A DNA stretch of 8,825 nucleotides, taken from assembly GCA_031276835.1 (NCBI GenBank), contig JAISMI010000049.1, forward strand, positions 1-8,825, given 5' to 3'. Below the pieces are notes generated by a model, which worked only from the letters and a program-made list of their open reading frames with translations, made no database searches and was not told where the DNA came from. Shown here one piece after another: positions 1 to 6,758 of the stretch. Made by a program: the position numbers and the translations under genes. The DNA comes from Holosporaceae bacterium (GTDB taxonomy: Bacteria; Pseudomonadota; Alphaproteobacteria; UBA3830). Numbering within the stretch: position 1 is the stretch's first letter; each line of letters begins with the position of its first letter.

Positions 1-393
1 AGATTTTGTAAAACTTCTTCGTCTTTTATGGCGTTTTTACACTTTGCGAGCGCATTAATATGGCTAAGATAAATTGCCTAACGAGGCCTAATTAATTTAA
101 TAAGTTTAAGGCCGCTAGATAAAGAATCTATAATAAATTCTGTGCGAAAAACTTGTCATCTTATTAGTGTGGAAGAAGGATGGTCCGTTTGTGGCATTGG
201 GGCGGAAATAATCGCAATTGTTAACGAATATGCATTCAATTTTTTAGCAGCTCCACCCATAAGAGTAACAGGGGCTGATGTTCCAATGCCATATGCAAAA
301 AATCTAGAGCATGAAGCTCTACCAAATGTGGAAAAAATAGTTAATGCCGCTATGAAATTATTACATAATCCAACTTGTCGATTGGCAGTATAA
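1..393 (+). pseudogene. pdhB: Decayed pyruvate dehydrogenase E1 subunit beta, C-terminal part
   Basis: The frame open from position 82 to the TAA at 391-393 encodes the end of the transketolase C-terminal domain of pyruvate dehydrogenase E1-beta. It begins INLISLRPLDKESIINSV (from 91), then reads HLISVEEGW, GIGAEI, and RVTGADVPMPYAKNLE with ALPNVEKIV near the end. These are hallmark strings of the family, which supplies acetyl-CoA from pyruvate as part of the E1 heterotetramer. Upstream homology continues only in pieces: MAKINC (60-77) in another frame and perhaps FMAFLHFASAL (25-57) in a third, with TAA at 79-81 closing the main frame. A 10-bp-period direct repeat (GCCTAA at 76-81 and 86-91) sits exactly at the break. 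A GTG at 142 could start an 83-codon peptide, but that would begin inside the domain, so it is unlikely to be a gene. The 5' part lies beyond the window edge. Identity is firm; the pseudogene status is an inference that a sequencing error could mimic only in part, since at least two frame changes are needed. Confidence 0.8.
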
Positions 394-503
394 TAATAAA
401 TGCGCAATTCTTTGGGAAATACGGAACAAGCGGCAGATATGCGCTCATGATCGTTGGTATATGCATTTATTTTGTTTCTGATGTAGTTATAAAAAAGCTC
501 TAA
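369..503 (+). pseudogene. Possible 3' remnant of an LptF/LptG-type permease
   Basis: In the frame ending at TAA 501-503 the translation reads NAQFFGKYGTSGRYALM then IVGICIYFVSDVVIKKL. A basic/Gly loop followed by a hydrophobic helix ending in a Phe-x-Ser-Asp-Val-Val motif resembles the last transmembrane helix of YjgP/YjgQ (LptF/LptG) permeases, which extract lipopolysaccharide from the inner membrane. The frame has no credible start, overlaps the end of the pdhB remnant, and stops earlier than the family usually does. The resemblance rests on about 35 residues recalled from memory, so this is a weak call. The stretch could equally be non-coding. Confidence 0.25.
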
Positions 504-520
504 GGCGGCAGCAGAAAAAT

Positions 521-904
521 ATGTATGTTTTCAGGAAGGAAGTTAGAGAGATTTTTAATAGTATTCGCACGCCTTCCTATAACGACTTTCTTTTAGAACT
601 AGACTATTGGATTGGCGAATATTATCCGAAAGAAATTTCTATTCTCAATAGAAGACATGAAGAAGTGGTAATTTCTAGACCTAGCATAACGCTTCGTTTC
701 AGAAAATTTTTTGCTGCATTACTTTCGGCGTCTCCGCTTATAACAAACGTCGCAACGGCCTTTGTTAGGTATGAGGATCTTTCGGCGAGATGCATAAAGA
801 GCGCGACGGTCGGCCTGAAACCGGACGGAGTCGTCGTCCGCAACGACGCAGAGCGCATCACCGCTGAAAAAATCCTTCCGACAGGAAAAGAATTTACCCG
901 CTAA
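521..904 (+). CDS. Hypothetical protein (127 aa), possibly a remnant
   Basis: I do not recognise this protein. The frame starts at ATG 521 and ends at TAA 902-904, overlapping the 3' end of ddl on the other strand by four bases. The product is soluble and basic, with no signal peptide; only a short mildly hydrophobic stretch (AALLSASPLITNVATAFV, about residues 65-82) stands out. No convincing Shine-Dalgarno precedes the ATG. Composition changes along the ORF: positions 481-600 are about 34% G+C, while 781-900 are about 57%, higher than any neighbouring gene. The last 40 residues (LKPDGVVVRNDAERIT onward) read more like real protein than the antisense frame does. It may be a genuine orphan, a chimera of decayed pieces, or chance. 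The neighbourhood of a broken pdhB favours decay. Confidence 0.35.
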   Translation: MYVFRKEVREIFNSIRTPSYNDFLLELDYWIGEYYPKEISILNRRHEEVVISRPSITLRFRKFFAALLSASPLITNVATAFVRYEDLSARCIKSATVGLKPDGVVVRNDAERITAEKILPTGKEFTR

Positions 905-1989
905 ACAATGAGCTTTTGATCCCGTTTATGGCGGGATATGGCCAACATTATCAATCTATTGAGCAATTCCTTATAGGGAAGTCCGGACGCGCTCCACAAC
1001 TTTGGATACATGCTTATTTCTTCCGTAAACCCAGGAATAGCGTTGATTTCATTTAGCATTATTTCGAAATTATCTTTAACGAAAAAATCCACTCGAGCCA
1101 TTCCCTCGCAGCATAGGATCTGAAATGCCTTTAGGGACGTTTCTCTTATTTTTTGGACAATTTCCGCAGGCAAATCGGCGGGAATAATTAAATCTGCTCC
1201 GCCGTCGTCGATGTATTTGGCCTCATAGGAGTAAAATTCCGCTTTGACCGCAATTTCTCCGGGTAAAGACGCTTCCGGATGTTCGTTTCCCAGTACGGCG
1301 CATTCGATTTCTCTTGCATTGACGAATTCCTCCAAAACGATTTTATTGTCGTAGAGAAAGGCTTTGTCTATGGCTTCTAAAAAATCGTTCTTCGATTGGA
1401 CTTTACTTACTCCAACGGAAGATCCAAGATTGGCCGGTTTCACAAACACAATATTACCCAATATGGCGGCTACTTCGTCGTATTTTATTTTATCGTATTC
1501 GTGGCGATAAAATGTAAGATGTCTTGCCGTTGGAATTCCGGCGTCCCTCAATAGGCGTTTAGCGACGTCCTTATCCATGGATATGGCGGATCCCAAAACG
1601 TCGGGTCCCACAAACGGAACGTTAAACGACTTCAATAGCCCCTGAATACTACCATCCTCTCCGAATGGACCATGAAAAATTGGAAAAACGACGTCTATGT
1701 CGCGGGATACGCTTTCCTCCACTCTCACGGGAAGTCCGGAAGCGCAAGGGATCGAGCAGTAGTCTATGCGGATTTTTCTCAGATCTTCGAGCATTTGGGA
1801 TGCAGTTGGAATATTGGCGGAAATTGCTTTCTCTCCAAAATGAAATTTTCCGCTTTTATCTACGCCCGCCAAAACAATGTCGAATTTGTCTTTATCCAGG
1901 CTTTTTATGACGCTTTTGGCTGATCTGATGGAAATTTCATGTTCGGAGGAGCGTCCTCCGAAGAAAATTCCGACTCTAATTTTTTTCAT
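901..1989 (-). CDS. ddl: D-alanine--D-alanine ligase (Ddl)
   Basis: Joins two D-alanines using ATP, making the dipeptide for peptidoglycan stem peptides; cytoplasmic ATP-grasp enzyme. The 362-residue length fits the longer DdlA-like type (E. coli DdlB is 306). Visible motifs are GGRSSEHEIS (11-20, with the substrate-binding Glu16), FHGPFGEDG (105-113), the ATP-binding VKPANLGSSVGVSKV (183-197, with Lys184), YEAKY with Tyr259 equivalent to DdlB Tyr216, which is associated with D-Ala rather than D-lactate specificity, ARVDFF (298-303) with Arg299 and Asp301, and LNEINAIPGFT (312-322) supplying Glu314 and Asn316 for Mg2+. All catalytic positions appear intact. The start ATG (1989-1987) is preceded by GGAG with a 5-nt spacer. 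The gene lies 73 bp downstream of rpsA on the same strand with no obvious promoter of its own, so cotranscription is likely. It implies that the cell makes at least some peptidoglycan. Confidence 0.95.
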   Translation of the reverse strand: MKKIRVGIFFGGRSSEHEISIRSAKSVIKSLDKDKFDIVLAGVDKSGKFHFGEKAISANIPTASQMLEDLRKIRIDYCSIPCASGLPVRVEESVSRDIDVVFPIFHGPFGEDGSIQGLLKSFNVPFVGPDVLGSAISMDKDVAKRLLRDAGIPTARHLTFYRHEYDKIKYDEVAAILGNIVFVKPANLGSSVGVSKVQSKNDFLEAIDKAFLYDNKIVLEEFVNAREIECAVLGNEHPEASLPGEIAVKAEFYSYEAKYIDDGGADLIIPADLPAEIVQKIRETSLKAFQILCCEGMARVDFFVKDNFEIMLNEINAIPGFTEEISMYPKLWSASGLPYKELLNRLIMLAISRHKRDQKLIV

Positions 1990-2012
1990 TTTTTTCTCCG
2001 AAAAGGTTCCGC

Positions 2013-2045
2013 CGTTGCGGATCGCTCTTTAAAACGTCCGCAACG
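2013..2045 (-). promoter_or_regulatory. Perfect 9-bp inverted repeat between rpsA and ddl
   Basis: Arms CGTTGCGGA (2013-2021) and TCCGCAACG (2037-2045) are exact reverse complements around a 15-nt loop, so the rpsA-ddl transcript should form a GC-rich hairpin. On the - strand it is followed by GCGGAACCTTTTCGG, with only four Ts, so it is not a textbook intrinsic terminator. It may be an attenuator or an RNA-processing/stabilising stem that sets ddl expression below rpsA. It ends 23 nt before the ddl start and does not bury the ddl Shine-Dalgarno. Structure seen; role inferred. Confidence 0.5.
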
Positions 2046-2062
2046 TAATTGCGCGGAATTTT

Positions 2063-3745
2063 CTACTCTTTTTTACCCATGGCTATTCCGAGAATATCTC
2101 CGAGACTCGCGCCGCTGTCGGAGGATCCAAATTCCGCCATAACCTGCTTTTCTTCTTCGATTTCAAGAGCTTTGATGGATAGTCCAATTTTTCTACCGGT
2201 TTTATCAACGGAAATTATTTTGGCGTCGACCTTTTCTCCAACCGCGAATCTGTCCGTTCGGCGATCCTGTCTATCTTTTGCCAGGTCAATTTTCTTTATG
2301 AATCCTGTGGCTCCGTTGGCCAATGTCGCCTCTACGCCGTCTTCTTTGATGGCCGAAACGACGCCGGTGACGATTTTGCCTTTTTTAAGCTCTACTTCAG
2401 CGCCGCCGTATGGATTTTCCATAAGTTGCTTGATACCAAGCGAAATTCTTTCCTTTTCTTGATCAATTTCGAGAACTTTAACCTTTACGACGTCGCCCTT
2501 TTTATATTTGGCAAGCTCGTCTTCTTTGGTTTTTTCCCAGGAGATATCATTAATATGAACCATGCCGTCGATGTTGTTGTTGATTTTAATAAACAGTCCA
2601 AAATCGGCAATGTTGGAAACGGTTCCTTCGAAAACATGTCCGACGGGAAAGTCTTTTTCGACGCTATCCCAAGGATTAGTCTGCAATTGTTTCAAGCCCA
2701 ATCCCATACGTCTCTTGATTATGTCCACGTCGAGGACGACGACCTCTATTTCTTCTCCGGAAGTCGCTATTTTCGACGGAGATACGTTCTTTTTCCAACT
2801 GACTTCCGAGACGTAAACCAATCCTTCAACGCCTTCTTTTATTTCCACAAAAATGCCGTAGTCGGTTACGTTGGTGACTTTTCCTTTTACTCTGGTTCCG
2901 ACTTTAAATTCTTCGTCAACGCCGCTCCAAGGATCCTGCGATAGCTGCTTCATACCGAGAGAAATACGTTTCGTTTCCATATTGAATTTTATAATTTTTA
3001 CCTTAATCTCCTGTCCAGGAGTTAACACCTCGGACGGATGATTAATTCTTTTCCAGGAAATATCGGTGTTGTGTAACAAACCGTCAACTCCTCCGATATC
3101 CACAAACGCGCCATAGCTGGTGATATTTTTCACAACGCCGTTTATAATCTGTCCTTCTTCCAGATTGGCCACAGCTTTTGCTCTTTCTTCGGCGTTGGCT
3201 CCTTCGAGAATTCCGCGACGCGAAACGACTATATTTTCCCGTAATTTGTCCATTTTTAGAATTAAAAACGGCTGTTCAATGCCAAGCAGCGGGGTTATGT
3301 CCTTGACCGGACGCACGTCCACCTGACTGCCAGGTAAAAAAGCGGTCGCTCCATTTAGATCTACCATGAAACCGCCCTTAACTCGATTGTACATTATTCC
3401 CATTACGCTGGCGCCTTCCTTAAAGGCCTTTTCGAAGTCGTCCCAAGCGGCTTCCCTTAGCGCCTTTTCGCGACTTAATACAATTTCTCCGCTTTTATTT
3501 TCGTAGCAGTCTATGTAGACGTCTATTTTATCTCCGACTTTCAGCTCTACCTTTCGTCCGCCATGGGTAAACTCGTCTATGGAAATGCGCCCCTCTGATT
3601 TCAGTCCGACGTCCACTATTATAAAATTATCGTCCACGCCGACAACGTTACCTTTTACAACTTTACCTTCCCAGGTTTTCTCTTTACAAGTTTGCTCGAA
3701 AAGCTCGGCAAAACCAACGCTGGAAGCGCTTGATTCCTCTGACAT
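2063..3745 (-). CDS. rpsA: 30S ribosomal protein S1
   Basis: S1 binds mRNA on the 30S subunit and helps to unfold and place messages with weak or structured leaders. The 560 residues carry six S1/OB-fold repeats at roughly 27-93, 111-176, 196-266, 283-352, 370-441 and 457-527. Typical signatures are ITSYGAFVDIGGVDGLLH (208-225), VTDYGIFVEIKEGVEGLV (293-310) and IADFGLFIKINNNIDGMVH (379-397), with spacer strings such as RISLGMKQL and DPWSGV. Repeats 1, 2 and 6 are the divergent ones, as usual. The tail FGSSDSGASLGDILG (539-553) is the form I associate with alphaproteobacteria. The start is supported by AAGAGGA about 6 nt upstream. The usual alphaproteobacterial neighbours cmk and ihfB are not seen here; rpmJ precedes it and ddl follows. 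Confidence 0.97.
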   Translation of the reverse strand: MSEESSASSVGFAELFEQTCKEKTWEGKVVKGNVVGVDDNFIIVDVGLKSEGRISIDEFTHGGRKVELKVGDKIDVYIDCYENKSGEIVLSREKALREAAWDDFEKAFKEGASVMGIMYNRVKGGFMVDLNGATAFLPGSQVDVRPVKDITPLLGIEQPFLILKMDKLRENIVVSRRGILEGANAEERAKAVANLEEGQIINGVVKNITSYGAFVDIGGVDGLLHNTDISWKRINHPSEVLTPGQEIKVKIIKFNMETKRISLGMKQLSQDPWSGVDEEFKVGTRVKGKVTNVTDYGIFVEIKEGVEGLVYVSEVSWKKNVSPSKIATSGEEIEVVVLDVDIIKRRMGLGLKQLQTNPWDSVEKDFPVGHVFEGTVSNIADFGLFIKINNNIDGMVHINDISWEKTKEDELAKYKKGDVVKVKVLEIDQEKERISLGIKQLMENPYGGAEVELKKGKIVTGVVSAIKEDGVEATLANGATGFIKKIDLAKDRQDRRTDRFAVGEKVDAKIISVDKTGRKIGLSIKALEIEEEKQVMAEFGSSDSGASLGDILGIAMGKKE

Positions 3746-3769
3746 TAAATATCCTCTTTTTTATTATTG

Positions 3770-3800
3770 ATTATACTAATTGGAACTAAAAACATGTTAA
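3770..3800 (-). promoter_or_regulatory. Probable rpsA promoter
   Basis: On the - strand a perfect TATAAT (3775-3770) lies about 25 nt upstream of the rpsA start. The best -35 candidate is TTAACA (3800-3795, five of six matches), but the 19-bp spacer is longer than ideal. The 65-bp gap between the rpmJ stop and the rpsA ATG is AT-rich and large enough to hold a dedicated promoter. Confidence 0.5.
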
Positions 3801-3810
3801 TTTTTAAAAA

Positions 3811-3936
3811 TCATCCTTGTCTCGCTTTGAAACGAGGATTTCTCTTGTTTATTATATAAATTCTCCCCTTGCGGCGGATTAGACGACAATTCTTATTCCT
3901 AGATCTGATAGTCTTCAAAGAATTCGCTACCTTCAT
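3811..3936 (-). CDS. rpmJ: 50S ribosomal protein L36 (bL36)
   Basis: A 41-codon gene, short enough to be missed by ORF callers with a length cut-off. The protein begins [19 protein letters not shown], continues [17 protein letters not shown] and ends KARQG. This matches bL36, the smallest protein of the large subunit, which binds 23S rRNA near the L7/L12 stalk base. It is the zinc-less variant: classical bL36 has a Cys-Cys-Cys-His zinc site, whereas only one Cys (Cys17) remains here, and the five-residue insertion (SRNKN region) is the form known from alphaproteobacteria. It starts at ATG 3936-3934 with AAAGGGAG 8 nt upstream and stops at TGA 3813-3811. It is the first gene of the - strand block leading to rpsA and has its own promoter. 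Confidence 0.95.
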   Translation of the reverse strand: MKVANSLKTIRSRNKNCRLIRRKGRIYIINKRNPRFKARQG

Positions 3937-3945
3937 GAAAAAAAC

Positions 3946-3957
3946 TCCCTTTCGGGA
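3946..3957 (-). promoter_or_regulatory. Small GNRA-type hairpin holding the rpmJ Shine-Dalgarno
   Basis: On the - strand TCCC-GAAA-GGGA forms a 4-bp stem with a GAAA tetraloop. Its 3' arm is the core of the rpmJ ribosome binding site (AAAGGGAG), followed by seven Ts and the start codon. Folding could limit ribosome access. The predicted transcription start falls at or just inside the 5' arm, so the full stem may not be present in the mRNA. Confidence 0.3.
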
Positions 3958-3961
3958 TCTG

Positions 3962-3990
3962 TTACTACAAGTTTTTTACGCAAAAGTCAA
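3962..3990 (-). promoter_or_regulatory. Probable rpmJ promoter
   Basis: On the - strand TTGACT (3990-3985, five of six matches to the -35 box) is followed after exactly 17 bp by TAGTAA (3967-3962), a weak -10. The position, about 26 nt ahead of the rpmJ start codon, fits a short leader. The strong -35 with ideal spacing is the main support. Confidence 0.5.
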
Positions 3991-4035
3991 GAGATTAAAT
4001 GTAATTAATGGATCTTTTTTATTTATTCGATGTGA

Positions 4036-4061
4036 TTGTTAAAACTTTTCTTACATATAAT
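4036..4061 (+). promoter_or_regulatory. Probable promoter of the secretion operon
   Basis: A perfect TATAAT lies at 4056-4061, 38 nt before the gspE start. No good -35 accompanies it: TTGTTA at 4036-4041 is only 14 bp away and the hexamer at ideal distance (TGATTG, 4033-4038) is poor, so a weak or activator-dependent promoter is possible. The rest of the intergenic region between the rpmJ promoter and gspE shows nothing else I can support. Confidence 0.45.
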
Positions 4062-4099
4062 AAAGTAAAATATCAGGGGGTATATTCATTTGGGAGAAT

Positions 4100-5590
4100 A
4101 TGGTGATAGTCGGTTTGAGACTTGGAAGCATCGGAGAAACTCTGTTCAACAGGGGATTGCTAACAAAGGAGCAAATTCCTATCGTTGTAAAATCTCAAAA
4201 AAAGTCCAATTTATTATTTGGGCAGGCTGCCGTTGGTCTCGGATTCCTAAAAGAGGAGGATCTACTAAAGATTTTATCCGAATTGTATTCCATAGAAATA
4301 GTCAGTCTAGAGTTTCTGTATATAAATAAAGAAACGTTGACTTCGATCGATTACGAAGCAGCGGCGTCATGTTTTGCCGTTCCGTTTTTTCGGGATGATA
4401 AAATTGTGAAAGTTGCCGTTGCGGATCCAGGAAATTTGCGGGCTATCGACGCCGTTAATACGTATTTCCCGAATCAAAAAGTTAAATTTTTTATCGCTAA
4501 GGAAACGGAAATTTTGAGATTTTTAGAGGCGATAAAATGCGACGCTGAAAATATAGAAAAAGATCCTCTACTGCTGTTGAATAAAATAATTTTTGACGCC
4601 GTCGAGCTAAAGGCCAGCGATATTCACTTTGAGCCGTCTGAAAATTTAGTTCGCGTGCGCCTGAGAGTTGACGGAGTTCTAAGGATATTAAAAACCATAG
4701 ATTTTGATTCCTGGATGAGGATAAAATCCAGGCTTAAACTAATCGCCAATCTCAATATAACGGAGAATCGCAGACCGCAAAGCGGCCATACCCGAATTTA
4801 TTTGGCGGGAAAAAGCATTGATCTCAGAATTTCCACCCATCCTGGCATTTTAGGAGAGAATTTTGTCGTGCGGATTTTCGATCTGTCGAACGGCATTGCG
4901 CCGTTATTGGAATTAGGTTTTTCCGAGGACGATTTTTTATGGCTGCGGCGCGTTATTTCGTTTCCGAGCGGGATATTTTTAATTGTCGGGCCGACGGGAT
5001 CCGGCAAAACGACGACGCTGTATTCGCTGCTGAAGGAAATAAATTCATTGTCGGTGAATATCATGACTTTAGAGGATCCGGTGGAGTATCAAATTGACGG
5101 CGTTCGACAGCTGGATTTGCGGGAAGAAGGAATTTTGTCCTTTGCCGACGGAGTTAGATCAATTTTACGACAGGATCCGGACGTTATGCTGGTGGGAGAA
5201 ATACGGGACGAGGCGACGGCCGCAACGGCGGTTCGGGCCTCGCTCACCGGTCGATTGGTGTTGGCCACGTTGCATGCCGCCACTCCTCTCGAAGGCATTA
5301 GAAGACTACTGGATTTGGGATTAAAGCTGTCCGACTTTATTCCCAGTCTCATTGGAATTTTTTCCCAACGTCTAGTTCGATATCTGGTGGACGGCGAATA
5401 TCGGGGAAGGTTTCCCTTGACCGAGTATATTTATTTTTCCGAGGAGTTGAAAAAACATATGTCCGAAACCGAAGATATAACCCTATGCAAAGTCGATAAA
5501 TCTTTTCAGGATTCTTCGCGAGAAGCGCTTGATAAATGTCTTACCGATTTGAGGGAAATTGAAAGGGTCTTGGGAAATGTCCATATATAA
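4100..5590 (+). CDS. gspE: Type II secretion / type IV pilus assembly ATPase (GspE/PilB family)
   Basis: Hexameric cytoplasmic motor that powers pseudopilus or pilus assembly. The N-terminal third (about 1-135) resembles the GspE/PilB N-domain that docks on the platform. The motor has Walker A GPTGSGKTT (297-305), Asp box LEDPVEY (324-330), Walker B DPDVMLVGEIRD (359-370, with Glu367) and His box ATLHA (389-393), plus ASDIHFEP (172-179) and the substrate-contacting RPQSGH region (225-230). All catalytic motifs are intact. Unusually, QRLVR (423-427) runs almost directly into YRGRFPLTEYI (434-444). The tetracysteine zinc subdomain that normally separates these blocks is missing, leaving six residues. 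ATG 4100 has GGGAGA only 2 nt upstream; GTG 4103 in the same frame has better spacing and may be the true start. The end overlaps gspF by 14 nt. Confidence 0.93.
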   Translation: MVIVGLRLGSIGETLFNRGLLTKEQIPIVVKSQKKSNLLFGQAAVGLGFLKEEDLLKILSELYSIEIVSLEFLYINKETLTSIDYEAAASCFAVPFFRDDKIVKVAVADPGNLRAIDAVNTYFPNQKVKFFIAKETEILRFLEAIKCDAENIEKDPLLLLNKIIFDAVELKASDIHFEPSENLVRVRLRVDGVLRILKTIDFDSWMRIKSRLKLIANLNITENRRPQSGHTRIYLAGKSIDLRISTHPGILGENFVVRIFDLSNGIAPLLELGFSEDDFLWLRRVISFPSGIFLIVGPTGSGKTTTLYSLLKEINSLSVNIMTLEDPVEYQIDGVRQLDLREEGILSFADGVRSILRQDPDVMLVGEIRDEATAATAVRASLTGRLVLATLHAATPLEGIRRLLDLGLKLSDFIPSLIGIFSQRLVRYLVDGEYRGRFPLTEYIYFSEELKKHMSETEDITLCKVDKSFQDSSREALDKCLTDLREIERVLGNVHI

Positions 5591-6758
5591 ATATAAGGTC
5601 TTAACCAAAGACGGCTCTTCAAAAGACGGTTCCATTTTAGCGGACAACTACAAATGCGCCTATGACGCTCTTCGCGCCAAGCAATATCAGCCGACGGAAA
5701 TAAAAAAAGTATACTTCGTTTCTAAAAAAATAACTTCGGAAGATCTTCTGACGTTTTTCATGCACATAAATTTTCAATTGAAATGCGGAGTCGGTCTTAA
5801 CGACGCCATCGAATCGTTTGTGGATTTTTACGGGAACAAAATTCTAAACGCGGCTCTGGCGGACGTTTCCGATTCTTTAAAAAGAGGCGAAAGCGTCGGC
5901 GACGCGTTTGGAAAGTACCAATTCGCCTTCGACGACGTAGTTATCGGATTGTTGAAGTCGGCGGAAAATACCGGAAATACCCTTGACGTTATCGCCAATA
6001 TTTTGAATTTTCTAAAATTGCAAACGGATTGGAAAAATAATGTAAAACGAGCCGTCGCCTATCCGATTTTTATCGCCGGAGTCGCCCTACTTGTTCTAAT
6101 TATGGGCGTGGGAATTTTGGGGCCGCAGGTGGTTTCATTGATTCAAAATTGCAACGGCGGAGAAACTCCAATGCTCACGCAATTTGCGGTAAACGCGCTG
6201 CCCTGCATTTCAAAGGTTCTAGTTCTGTTTTTGGCTACGCTGATTGCGACGTGGCCGATTTTAGTAGGAACTAAAAAAGGAAGGCGTTTGTTATCGCATT
6301 TGATACTGAAAATTCCTAAAATTGGTGCCTTGGTTTCCAAAATTTCCCTATGGCAATTCTGCGAGATTTTGCGCATCGCTCTGGCCGCCAAGTTGGACTT
6401 TATGGAGGCGCTAAATATAGCCGTCGAGACCATTAAATTTGATGAGATCAAAAGCGAACTGGAGAATATTCGCAATAGCGTCGCGGAGGGATATAAAATC
6501 TCCGAGTCCTTCGCTCGGGCAAATATAATACCGGCTGAAATACTCACGGCCGTTTATGTCGGAGAAGAGGGAAACGATTTGGCGAGTAGTTTTAAGCACA
6601 TAAACGAAAATTGGTATCGGGAAATATTGTTTGATATCAAGTCGTTAGGGCAAATTTTAAGCGCAGGTCTTACCATTTTTACCGGACTGATATTTGTTTT
6701 TATTTTATGCAGTCTTTTTTATCCAATTTACAGTTACGTTGAAATAGCGGGTATATAA
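5577..6758 (+). CDS. gspF: Type II secretion / type IV pilus inner-membrane platform protein (GspF/PilC family)
   Basis: Polytopic platform protein that couples the ATPase to pseudopilin extraction. The 393 residues start MSIYKYKVLTKDG, the usual GspF N-terminus. Two T2SSF helical bundles lie at about 57-180 and 255-375; typical strings are FFMHINFQLKCGVGLNDAIE (60-79), KRAVAYPIFI (157-166) and its second-copy counterpart LWQFCEILRIALAAKLDFME (258-277). Three membrane helices are visible, near 162-185, 210-230 and 361-386. The length matches the family. I chose ATG 5577, with GAAAGGG 9 nt upstream, over an in-frame TTG at 5559 because the family consensus begins at MSIYKY. It overlaps the gspE end by 14 nt and its TAA abuts the next ATG, which indicates translational coupling. 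Confidence 0.93.
   Translation: MSIYKYKVLTKDGSSKDGSILADNYKCAYDALRAKQYQPTEIKKVYFVSKKITSEDLLTFFMHINFQLKCGVGLNDAIESFVDFYGNKILNAALADVSDSLKRGESVGDAFGKYQFAFDDVVIGLLKSAENTGNTLDVIANILNFLKLQTDWKNNVKRAVAYPIFIAGVALLVLIMGVGILGPQVVSLIQNCNGGETPMLTQFAVNALPCISKVLVLFLATLIATWPILVGTKKGRRLLSHLILKIPKIGALVSKISLWQFCEILRIALAAKLDFMEALNIAVETIKFDEIKSELENIRNSVAEGYKISESFARANIIPAEILTAVYVGEEGNDLASSFKHINENWYREILFDIKSLGQILSAGLTIFTGLIFVFILCSLFYPIYSYVEIAGI

Noticed and set aside
142..393. Independent 83-aa protein starting at GTG 142
   Set aside because: The sequence is clearly the interior and end of the E1-beta C-terminal domain, and homology continues upstream of the GTG to about position 91.
622..861. Antisense frame opposite the orphan ORF as a gene following ddl
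   Set aside because: Its composition (many Ser/Thr/Arg, no motif) is typical of an antisense shadow, and it has no clear start signal.
919..937. ATCCCG/CGGGAT inverted repeat near the 3' end of ddl, as a terminator
   Set aside because: It lies inside the ddl coding sequence, has only 6 bp, and no T-run follows on either strand.
2049..2462. Long + strand frames opposite rpsA (also 2426-2944 and others)
   Set aside because: Shadows of the rpsA coding strand: no family resemblance, no ribosome binding sites, and rpsA is unambiguous.
3801..3839. Terminator for rpmJ formed by ATCCTCGT...ACAAGGAT and a following TTTTT (- strand)
   Set aside because: On the - strand the stem has a C-A mismatch, overlaps the end of the coding sequence, and only five Ts follow two bases later; alternative foldings compete. 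Too weak to list.
3994..4009. ATTAA-N6-TTAAT palindrome between the divergent promoters, as an operator
   Set aside because: Short AT-only arms in an AT-rich intergenic region are expected by chance.
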